Part shown: one piece after another, positions 23,520 to 33,628 of the stretch
Position numbering within the stretch: the first letter of the stretch is position 1
Layout of the letters: every line of letters begins with the position of its first letter
DNA from: Gonocerus acuteangulatus
Taxonomy: Eukaryota; Arthropoda; Insecta; Hemiptera; Coreidae
Length of the DNA: 64,000 bases
Assembly: GCA_946811695.1 (NCBI GenBank)
Contig: OX328132.1
Coordinates: 99,699,422-99,763,421 of the forward strand
Reading direction: 5' to 3'
Made by a program: the position numbers and the translations under genes
The notes under the pieces: generated by a model
Told to the model about the DNA's origin: nothing
Databases searched by the model: none
The model's input: the letters and a program-made list of their open reading frames with translations, nothing else

Positions 23520-25230
23520 GTAAAGAACTACCGTGGATCACCTAAGCCATCAAATGTAAACAGTATGAAGCATTTTTAATCCAAAGTCCTCCGTAAAATC
23601 CTGAACGCCCTTTCTACGTTTCAAACTTGACTATCCATCGAGACACTGAAATAACCTTTGTCCATGTTTTAGCCAAATCCCGATTCTTAACCTGTTTCTC
23701 TGAAATCCCACCTCACTCCAATCCTCTTGGCAGATCTTTCTCTTTCGACGTTCGTGTGTGTAGTGTTGCTATTGTTTGACCAAATTTACTATAGATTTTA
23801 AATTATCAATAAAGAAAAAATAAGTATGTGTTATAACCCTTGCCTTGCTGAGGAATATGCTGAAGTACAAACCAGTTTACGCTGTTGTGGAACTGACTTT
23901 CATTTTCTTTATACATCAATTTGGTATCCAGCAATGACCAACCTCCCGTCTACTGGTTCTTCCTTCAGTTTATATTTACTGGCTCACTTTCCATTGTTGC
24001 ATACTATGAGATAAACGTACATATATACAGATATATTTGATAAATATGCGATTTTATTTCTTCTTTCTTTTATGTTTAAATTGATTGGGAGAAAATAGAT
24101 CTTCTCCCCAAAATTATCGAGGAGGCTACTATGGCAAGATTAATCCCAGAAAACCATAATACAGTGTGTAATTTGCTGTTCAAACCCTGGGGTTTAGTTT
24201 CATATCCATGTTTATGCACCGTCGAACATTGTGGATAATATGGTTATCGAATTCTAACTTTCTAAATTCAAAAATTAAATGCCGATTACATGAGTAGACT
24301 TAGTTATTCCATTTCCTCGCTTGATAACTTAATTTATTGACTAGGTTTCTTTATGGCAGTAAAAGTCAGTTAACCAGCAGAATCGAGCAGATACAAAATT
24401 GTACGTAGTGGAGTAAAATAAGAAATGTTGACGTGGCTTGGTCGAGGCGACTGATTGAAGTGTTTTCAAATCAAAATTCAGAACACCATGCCTCGATTTG
24501 CCTGATGACGTTTGATGCCAGCCTCCACCATTCTTGTCACATCCCTAGGCACTCTCGTCACGTCAAAAGGTATTAGCCATTTCCTTATAGAAATCCATCG
24601 TGTCATGTACAAGATGTCTTGAGTAACAATCCATGTAGCTAAAGTTTCACCGCGCAGTTCGTGGAATACGATTATTTTTAACCATATTCTATAATAAGTA
24701 GGTATGGTAAACCGTATTATGTAACTTGGATAGAGCTAGAATTCAGTGCTCATAAATGAATGCACAGCGGAAAATAAAATATGTTCCTTAACAAATACCA
24801 CAAAGGTTTGTCTTTCATTCGAAAACCTTACATCACAATAAATGTTTATGTAATATTATTTAGTCAACTAATATTTCCTCTGCTTAAATTAATAGTTCAT
24901 TTGGATACACACCGAGGTTCGATTTGGAATCGCTGCTTGGAACGAAAGACATTGTATTTCATAATTGCCAATAGGCACCGGAACATTTCACTAAAGAATG
25001 TTATGTCTTTCCAGGTCTGTGCACGCAATCGGAAGGTCCATACCTATAAGCGTCAGAATGTTTTCAGGACGCTCCTCATGCTTAGAACAATAAAATGTCC
25101 TTTTTTCTGGAAGTTTTGTACTTAATAGGGTGTTCTATAATCTTCTCGTTTATTTTAAGCCGATATAATACATTTGTGAATCGGCCTAAAGAGACATCAA
25201 AGGTTAAATTAACAGATAACAGCACCTGAT
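23520..25230. other. No gene recognised
   Basis: A 114-codon frame at 24781-25125 is hydrophobic and basic without motif, context or splice support; I do not call it. Confidence 0.5.
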
Positions 25231-25239
25231 AAAGTCATT

Positions 25240-25350
25240 GAGAGATCGTTGACCGTTTGCATTGCGAAGGCAGATATTGGTCTGTGCTCGGTCTTAGTAT
25301 CTAAATAAAACTAATTTTTTCATAAGGAAATGCGTTTTATTATTGCCGAC
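25240..25350 (-). repeat. Second copy of the 14.9-kb repeat
   Basis: Collinear with 14875-14965. It lacks the hammerhead block, being replaced by a C-rich run (GACCCCCCCCTCTCCCGG). Confidence 0.5.
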
Positions 25351-25426
25351 CCCCCCCTCTCCCGGTATTTTAACTTACCGCGATCCTCCAGATACAGAAA
25401 CGATTAGACATCCTTAAGGCATATTT

Positions 25427-26264
25427 TTTTTTTTTTTTTTTTTTTTTTTAAATATTTAACTGTTTATTTGATACAAAAAACAAAACATGGTATATAGATT
25501 GTGTACCTAAAGACCACAAGGATAAATTTACAATTAAAAACAAATTAACTGTAATGTCAATGACAATTATTTTGATGCAAGGAATGTATCTTCTTTATTT
25601 CCTTGCTCTATTACGTTATGAAAGTGAATATAAAATTAATTAATTGGAAGAAAAATAGTTTATAATAAGAATTACTATAGATATATATACAATAGAATAT
25701 ACAGTTAGGGATTAATGAGTAAATGTTCATGTTTAGCTATCTCACTGCTGATAGTATAATCCAGTAAATTTAATTTCTTTTCCTAAAAATGTTCTCACTC
25801 ACCACTTATTTATATTAATGTGGATAGTAATCTTGGCGCACTATTCCAAGAGTATCTATTGCATTCTGTAGTTTACATCCGTCATCAGGGTTTTTAGAGA
25901 GACTTTAGAGCCATCCTAAAAGAAAATAAACGAAATGCCAGGTGACATTTGATCAGGAGGTCACCTTTGTACACAATAAACAACCATGGTCCTAGTCTGG
26001 ATCCCTGGATTACTCTTCTAATGTCGCTTCTAATGTATTTGTAGCGAACGTCCATTGAAGTAACTTTTGAATCGTGCAAGCAGTGGGCCATTGATGCGAA
26101 ACGTCACCAGCTTTCTATTGGAATATCTTATGTTAAATCATGCCAAAAGCCTTTTTGAACTTTCTGTACACTGCATCTACTCGGGCTTTCTTCTAGTGGT
26201 TCTCAATGTAATTTATGAACCAAGCCAGATTCGTGTTTGTTGGGCTTCCAGGCAGGGCGCTTAA
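25427..26264 (-). mobile_element. CR1/Jockey-like LINE 3' fragment with poly(A) tail
   Basis: A T-run at 25427-25450 is the minus-strand poly(A) tail. At 25870-26260 the minus strand encodes RT blocks in shifting frames: FINYIENH, ARVDAVY followed by KKAF, DIRRVIQGSRLGPWLFIVY (the PQG/LGP region) and FRMALKSL. It is 5' truncated and decayed. Confidence 0.65.
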
Positions 26265-26379
26265 GATATCAATAGATGGGTATTCGCAAAAGCACAGACT
26301 ACTTTTTCCTGTAATGAAATGCCAAAATTCAGCTCATTTTGATCGTATTCTTTAACAATTTATATACATTAAGACTTTG

Positions 26380-26470
26380 TGGATCTCCCCGTGGTCTAGA
26401 AGCTAACGCCTTAGCTTCTCAAAACAAAACTTGCTAATCTCTGTATTCATCGAATTAGCCAAACTCTACC
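26380..26470 (+). mobile_element. Degenerate SINE head
   Basis: CCCCGTGGTCTAGAAGCTAA resembles the box A region of the 6.2-kb SINE (CCGTGGTCTAATGGTTAGCG). Box B is not recognisable. Confidence 0.3.
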
Positions 26471-27139
26471 TTAGGGTGGTCCAAGAAACAGTTTTTTAGA
26501 GACCTAGGGACCCTCCCATTTTGTTACATCTAATAGAAGAATAATCTATGCAAAATCTTAGCATTCTAGAACATATGGAAGACAGTGCTCAACAACGTTT
26601 AGTTTTCATAAATTTCTATAAAACACGTTAGCTTAGAAAATTTTTGTTTGTCTGTTTTTCAGGATTGACAAGTTAACAAAGCTGTTAATCTCTTTATTAC
26701 AGTTGATATTAACAATTTTCAGCATTTTTGACGTGAGGGTTCAGGAATGTAAGGAGTTATAAAACTTCAAATATTTGTTACTTTCGGGCATTTAACACCT
26801 TTTTTGTTTCACGTTTTTTAGGTGGAAAATTTCACTTAGGCACATCATTATTATTCATTCATTAATATAAACTGAAATAAAGAACTGAGCCAGTGAAAGT
26901 ATATAGTTTATTTTAGAAAGTGTGATTCTGAGTTAGAACTATATTTTAATCAAAGTGCGTGCACTTAAGATGCGTCAGGCGAACAGTGTTCACTTCATGG
27001 GTGTTAAGGACTTAGGATATTTCACAAAGAAGAACCAATTCCTACAATAAAAGAAGTTTTGCTAAGATTTCACTTTTTTTTTTTAAATAAAATCTGTCAG
27101 GAACAGTAGTCATAGCACAATTGAAGAATTGACTGAACT

Positions 27140-27691
27140 TTGGCTCTAATCCTGACTAAATATACCAAGGATTCGATTGGAAAACATGAAAATGTGCATC
27201 CACAGTGGCTACTTTTAAAGAAAAATGAAGGCATAAAAACAGGAAAACAAAGAAGAGTCGAGCAACCATTTGTAGGCAAAATCGGAAAGCTTTTTGACAT
27301 TGCCCATTCAGATGCTCTAATTCTCATGAAAATACGACAAGACAAAGATTTTTTAATTGGCCAAATAACTAAGAGGAAAATGATCATTTCCTCTCAAGAC
27401 AAAGAGTATATTAAAATACAAGAAAGATTTGAAAAAGAAGAGGAGAAAAGAGAAAAGTCTGTTTCTGCTGCAAAATCCACGTCTTCTTCTATTAATCCAC
27501 ACGATGATGACTTAAATGATATTTCAAGTGCCAAAAGCAGTTCTGAAAATTGTTCTGATGATGAATTAAATCTACCTTTGCCCAAAAAAGAGCTAGAAGA
27601 AGTTTTAGGTGGCAAGAGCGAAGATGTTTCTGAACCAATGGCTAAGAGGAGCCTTTTGGCTCTTGGAGCCACTTCCAAAGACAAACTTTAA
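27140..27691 (+). pseudogene. Cc8L18.2-like protein, C-terminal ORF with decayed 5' part
   Basis: 182 codons after a non-ATG start, ending TAA 27689-27691. The block GKLFDIAHSDALILMKIRQD then KDFLIGQ resembles the LFDIAHADA...I..DK.FL..Q core of Cc8L18.2-like proteins that are multicopy in insects and other arthropods; function unknown. The C-terminal half is Ser/Asp/Lys-rich. Upstream (26985-27139) fragments such as EEPIPTIKEVLLRF and IEELTELW continue the similarity in other frames with stops, which argues for a pseudogene or an exon with a wrong 5' boundary. Recognition is from memory of the family pattern. Confidence 0.45.
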
Positions 27692-29590
27692 AGACTTCAT
27701 TTTTATTATGGTCTTCATTATAATATATACTTACTTTTATCATGGTTTATAATGTAAAATAACCAAATAAGTTCAAGTTGTTGTATCCTAACATGTCTTG
27801 TCATTTTTTCAAAATTGATAAAAAAATTCCCATTTTCATTTTTTAAAACTGCGTTGAGTACTGCCTTCCAAGTGACTTATGACCATGACATTTTGGCTCC
27901 TTCTTCTTTTATCAAATGGAAAAATGGTCCTGTCTTAGTTAACTAAATTTATTCGTCTAACCAACTGAACGCTATCTTAATTAGCAGATAAACCCTACAT
28001 TCATTTAAATAAATAAATGATAGATTCGCAAAACAAATAAACCCCGCTGAAATTGTTGGTATACATATCAAGAAATTTAGTAATACCTGAATCCAAAATC
28101 CCAAACTTCCTTGGTCACACATTAAGCTTGGCAATATTGTACTGTCTTAGTTGTAGTTTGCTATGTTTCATTTATTATTCCAAAATATTTGAAGATTTAA
28201 TACATTTTTGATAAATATATTTTTCCCCTCACAGGATTTCTACCTGTTCATGAAGAAAAGAAAGAAGAGTTGCAAATTCAGAGTATATGTTGTACTAACT
28301 TTAATTTCAGATTTTGTTTCGTTCTGCAGAATTATTCCACATTTTCTTGAAGTAATTTTATATTAATTGTTAGAGTTCAAATAATAAAATACCAAATTCT
28401 TTCATATAAAAATAATTGTTTTTTAAACTACATTTTAAAAATTAACTATTTACTACTAAGCATTACAGTCCTAAACGTTTGCCATATCAATGCATATATA
28501 TATATATATATATTGGTTTCAATAATATAAAGCAAATATAATTTATGCCTATGGTTTTTAATGATATTTGAAGTGAAAATGGCGTTCTCAGAAGTAAGAA
28601 AAATTAACAGAAATAAGATTGCACACCTACAAGGTAAGCAGTGATCCTTAGTATGTTCAAATTATGTTCTTTTTTTTCTTTTAATTTGAAAGAATTTGAA
28701 TACAAAACAGTTTAAGGATTACATCTCTGCAACTATTTAGTGTAAAACTAGGTTTAAAAATATATTTGCATGTGATTTAACAAAAAAATATTACATTTAT
28801 GGGCAGGTTTTTTCTCCGAAATAATTCATAACTATTATCATGGTGCCACCTTGTATGCTTAGAATGACCGTCCTTTTTATAGGTATTGGATGATTTTCCT
28901 ATACATAAAAAAGTATGCATATGGTGACCAGGGGAATCCTTGGCAAAAAGAGCCCCAGAGGATGAGCCATGATCTAGGATATGAAATATATCGATAAAAA
29001 AAAATTACCTAGTTTAAAACAATTTTTTGTTGCTTTATACCTGAACCTGGGGCGCCAAATAAACTGAAGAGAATACATGTATATATAACATGTCTAAAAG
29101 GCAAGTGAATCTATACAAATTAGAGCTTAGTTTGTGTTCACTCTACATTCATGCCATTTACCATTTAATCTTCTTGATTGGACAAGTGGACACTCCATTG
29201 GTTCTCGGCTCAGACCTGGGCTCGCCCAGCTAGAATTCTACTACTACATATTAAGGCTCAGCTAAAACTTTGATCACCAAGGTGTCAGTAATACGACTTA
29301 CCGAATGTCCTTACGGGTGTATTTAGCATATCACATCGACAAAGGTCCAGCACTCAGGAGTCAAGTAATAGGACTTTTTGTTTTTAGGGATGCTGAATCC
29401 AAACTTAAAGTTTGCCCCGTCTTCCGAGGCTTATGGTCGAAAATGGTCAACTGTTTTTAGTTTTTTGCTTATATCAGTTTTTTGCTTTTTTGATTCCGTT
29501 CCTCTACTAAAATACTCATGTTAAATGTACTTTTTAATTTAAAAAGTGAAGGAAACAGAAACAAAACCCCGTTCAAAAGAACAAAATTAA
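27692..29590. other. AT-rich stretch, nothing recognised
   Basis: Downstream of the Cc8L18.2-like ORF. A short (TA)n at 28495-28513. No coding or repeat signature seen. Confidence 0.6.
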
Positions 29591-29830
29591 CATTTTCGAG
29601 GTATTAAGCACATATTTCTCCAACTGACATTGCCCCATCGAAAATTGCTCCAGAACCTAAATTGCAATTAGTAAGCTTTCGAGTGGTCGCCTCCCACTTA
29701 CCAGGATTTTCCGACCGTTTTCGGGATATTAAGGAAAATATAGGAAGATACTACCTCAACTCCAAACGTAACTACAATTTGAAAATCCTGCGTATTCTGC
29801 GGGAAGAAGGTCAACAAAACATCTGCAAAG
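29590..29830 (-). repeat. Diverged unit U fragment
   Basis: TATTAAGCACATATTTCTCC, ATTAGTAAGCTTTCGAG and ACCGTTTTCGGGATATTAAG match unit U in order with many substitutions. It explains an incidental 96-codon ORF at 29662-29952, which I do not call a gene. Confidence 0.6.
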
Positions 29831-30644
29831 AGTATAATGCGACTGCATTATTTAGCTTATTTGGCAAAATATTTTCCTTCTGTTTCTTAAAACTAAACCT
29901 TAAATTATATAAAAAATGTGAGGGAAATAAATCTATAGAATGTACGACGTGAAACACGGTAAAAGTACACAAGACTTAAGAAAACATACTTGGTTGAGGC
30001 AAATAGTATTGTCAAGCAACAATTCCGATGTCAAGCTGAACGCAGGACCTAAATCCTTTGTAGAGCCTCTCGCACAGACGCGTTCTCCGTGTGTGGCGCA
30101 ATAAATGCTGTGAATAGGATGAAAATGTGAAAAGCAGCCGAATTTGCGCCCTATGCTTTGAGAGTCCATCACATTCAGTAGACGCTCGCTTTGAATCCCG
30201 TTCCTTTCAGCTCCGCTCCTATTCACTCACTCACGGGACAAATTTCTTCTTCCTTAATTCATTTTGTTGACTTGATGACTCCACATTCTTCCAATTATTC
30301 CATCAGAACGCCTTTTGATGGGGAAAAGTTAAATTTAAAACTATATTCTGGATTTTGGAGCGTTTTTCCCTCCCTCTATAGAGAAGAAACCCGTTTACGA
30401 CGTAGACCAAACGACCTAATCCGGTTGTGCCACTACTCGCTGGCCTGGGGGTTGGAATCAAATTTGTATAACCAGGAACCTGGAAATCATTAAGGAAGTA
30501 TTTGATGAACTAAGTACATACATTAATTAGAACATATTACTATTAAACAATTAATTTTTCCAACTTAACCGAAGAAAAACGAATTTTCATTTTGGGGGCT
30601 AAGCCCCCCCCCCTTTAGGCGCCTCTGATATGTAACTGAAAGGA

Positions 30645-30792
30645 AATCAGAAAACGGAGAACTAATACTGATATCATTGTTGAAATTAATGTGCTTCACA
30701 ACAATATAACAATGTAACAGACAAAATAAAATGCCATATTTTAAGTCCAATCCCTGTACATTTAGCTTTAGGAAATATAACATAACTTAATA
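30645..30792 (+). repeat. Direct repeat, copy 1
   Basis: TTGTTGAAATTAATGTGCTT, CACAACAATA, ATGCCATATTTTAAGTCCAA and TTTAGCTTTAGGAAATA recur at 31468-31622 in the same orientation. Unknown family. Confidence 0.7.
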
Positions 30793-31467
30793 ATAATAAT
30801 AATATATATATATACATTTTAACAGGGGTCATTTTTGGTGTCTACTAGGTAGGATCGATAAAGATTTGAAGAAATTTTTGAAAAATTCCGTCATGAGTCC
30901 AACCTCAATAGCTACTTTCCTTCGGAGGAAAGTCCTAAAATTATCACATTTGGTAGCAAATTTAGGGTTGTACGGATGGTTCGTAGAGATTTTGAAAATA
31001 AGTGTTTATCTAAATTCTTGTATAATGAATACAACGGCAATTTTTGCTTATATACCTTTAACTTTCACTTTATTACACTGTGTTTACGTTTCTAATTTAT
31101 CTTTATGTGAATTTTTATTATTCTTTCATTTAAAGTTCTGTTTATAATCGCCTAATCTTTTTACTTCTCGTAAGCCTAACAACCCCGAGCCTAATTTTAT
31201 TAAAACCTGGACATTGGGAGCTTGAGGATTGTCTAACTGTAAAGTAGGTTGCGGTTGTGTGGCTTGGAACAAGGTTGTGGCCAATGAGTCTGGAACCCTT
31301 AACCAACAACCCTGCTGCAGGAAGAGCATCGACCTTCCTTACTGCAACATACCAGCTAAAATTTATATAACAACATGAAAACTCTGGTTCAATAAACTAA
31401 AAAATGTTCCCTCCTTTTCAAAATAACCGTTGAAAGCGTAGATGAGTATTTCTTAATACATAATTTC

Positions 31468-31622
31468 TTATCAGAAAACGAAAATATAATATTGATATCT
31501 TTGTTGAAATTAATGTGCTTCACAACAATAAAACACCGTAATAGTGTAACAGACAACAATAAATGCCTTATTTTAAGTCAAATCCCTGCACATTTAGCTT
31601 TAGGACACGTACCATAACTTAA
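31468..31622 (+). repeat. Direct repeat, copy 2
   Basis: About 85% alike to 30645-30792 by eye, 820 bp downstream. Confidence 0.7.
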
Positions 31623-32687
31623 AATTACTTCTCGAAAAAGTAAAATATGAACATAAGTGGCAGGTAAGTGGAGAGTTAAACGTTATTGGGATGCTACTAG
31701 GCCAGTAATCAGTCTACACTAAAATGCCATGTTTTATTTGTGACTGGAATAGTAGAGCCCGATCCGATCACTATACAAGAAAAAATTGGAAGCAGAGGGA
31801 CAGTCTCGTGCCAGGAATAAAACATGTAATTCATGAGTGTCTTTTGGACCCCAAAAATGTTCTTTTACCACCTTAGCACCTAAAATTAGGCTTAATGTAG
31901 GAATATGTGAAGGCTTTGAATAAGAAGATATCATAGCGTGGCTCCATAATACTATATCTACACTATAGCGTGTGGTATATCTACAATAATATGAAACTAA
32001 GATTTAATTTATGTTCGGAACTTTAGTTCAGTTTGTAGCTCCACTTTAGGAGTTGTGTCAGGTTCTAGTTATGGAGACATTCTAGAGTTGCCGGATCGAC
32101 TCCTGATCGTATTGGGGCCTAGTGGCATCTGACCTTCATAAAACAAAAAGTTGCTCGGACTGACCGATACAGAACATACTTTTTTTTAATTCGAGTATCT
32201 TGTTTCTAGTTAAAGACATTAAAAAATATATATAGAACAAATATCACTGAGATCAATTTTTTACCGAGCTTTTATTGCACCTTTATTCAATAAAAAAACT
32301 TTTTTGTACATCTCTTTGTTTGGATTCCTTGTTTATCCAAAGAATGTGATGCCATAGAAACCTATGGGACTCCGTTATTTATTTATGGTGATAATTTTAC
32401 CGTAAAACACGTACTTGTGGAATGCAGAATAAGACACAAACTATATATAGCGCATGATATGAACGAATTGTTGAGGGACATCAGCCAGTACATAAACACA
32501 ATATACACAACTATACAATATACTTTGAAGACATCTGCTGAATAGTCAGTAGCTTTCAGGCAGGACAGACACTTCCAAACCTCTGTTTATGGGCATAAGT
32601 GAATCAACATTTTTATCAATATATTCATCTGTGGCAGAAGGTCAAAATTCATAATAACATTCACTTTCTTCTCTACTCTTTTATTAC

Positions 32688-32728
32688 GCTCTACATGTTT
32701 CACGTCGTTATGACGCCTCTTCAGGAGC
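32688..32728 (-). ncRNA. Hammerhead ribozyme motif, best-paired copy
   Basis: Minus strand: GCTC, CTGAAGAG, GCGTC, loop ATAAC, GACGT, GAAA, CATG, TA, GAGC. Stem I GCTC/GAGC can extend by two wobbles, stem II is 5 bp with a 5-nt loop, and the ACATGT palindrome supplies a dimeric stem III. All core positions of CUGANGA...GAAA are kept and the cleavage triplet is GTA. AATAAAAG-type sequence follows, as after the other copies. Confidence 0.74.
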
Positions 32729-33154
32729 ACTTAAAATAAATAAAGTAAAATATTGTTACAGTCTACACCTTAGAGTACCTTCCGCAGGTACGGCCACGTC
32801 TGGACTCTAGAAAATAGTGTGCATTTACTCAAAAATTCTAGATTTTTCTCTCGATGCTTGGCTCCGTTGCCTAAGACGGTCCTTGCTAACTGGGATTGAG
32901 AGAGGGTATTATAAAGCCTCAAGTGGCCGCTAGGGGGAGTGCCTTGAAATTAGATACTATACATTCAATAGAACCCCGAGTCGTAGGAATAATTAGGTCA
33001 GCCACCAGCATTCTCTCTCGCCCCGAAATTCGGGACGCCATTATGAAAGTCTTCTTATTCCATGCCTGAATTTGATAAAAGGACAATTTTCGAGTGACTA
33101 TTTTACTATAGATAGATAGATAATGTATATTTAATAAGAATTTTGTGACATATT

Positions 33155-33158
<4 letters not shown>

Positions 33159-33229
<71 letters not shown>
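33159..33229. repeat. (TA)n(TG)n microsatellite at LINE 5' junction
   Basis: About 26 TA units then TG units, directly followed by the LINE 5' end. Confidence 0.95.
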
Positions 33230-33352
33230 TTTCTGCAACTCGGCTTCTTTCTCCAGCGGTCTTGCTTCTCCTTTCATCGCTATATTTCGCCGGATTCCCC
33301 TCCGGCTTCTTCTGGCAGTCACTCATTCTTGCTGGTTGGTAAGGGAATGAGC
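33229..33352. repeat. Left inverted copy of LINE 5' end
   Basis: About 124 bp from TTCTGCAACTCGG to AATGAGCTGGTC, matching the complement of 36634-36760 with few differences. Relatives lie at 9680-9790, 10095-10195 and 12740-12850. It sits directly against (TG)n at each locus. Confidence 0.8.
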
Positions 33353-33628
33353 TGGTCAGCGGTTTGGGCCCTTCTTATCCTTCTTGGCCGAAGACTATGC
33401 GAGCCAATGAATTGGGGAGGCTCTGGGCCAATCGGGTTTCGTATGTCTATGATAGGTTCCTCGGTCGTCCGCGCTGAGACACCCGGAATTCCAGTTCAAA
33501 CCACGCAGCAGCCGCAGGGGATGAGCATGGATGCGATTTTCAAGCTCGTCATGGGTCATATGGAGACGCTGACGAAGCTGATGACCAAGGTCGACAGGCT
33601 GGTTGACCTGGTGATGCCCTCGAAATGA
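33347..33628 (+). pseudogene. LINE ORF1 relic (short)
   Basis: The frame is open from 33212, but everything upstream of ATG 33347 is the repeated 5' end, so I take 33347 as the start (93 codons). The C-terminal part (MSMDAIFKLVMGHMETLTKL onward) is an amphipathic, coiled-coil-like helix. No CCHC zinc knuckles are present although Jockey-type ORF1 proteins usually have them, so the gag-like centre is probably deleted. The stop overlaps the ORF2 start as ATGA. Confidence 0.5.

Noticed and set aside
24495..24520. CCTGATGACGTTTGATGCC as a hammerhead start
   Set aside because: No GAAA half or stem II partner within reach.
24781..25125. 114-codon + strand frame
   Set aside because: No recognisable domain, no splice or repeat context, composition of AT-rich noncoding DNA.
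30191..30493. 100-codon + strand frame
   Set aside because: Part of an interspersed noncoding repeat also seen near 7670 and 54120 (CCTCCCTC...ATAG, CCGTTTACG-like blocks).
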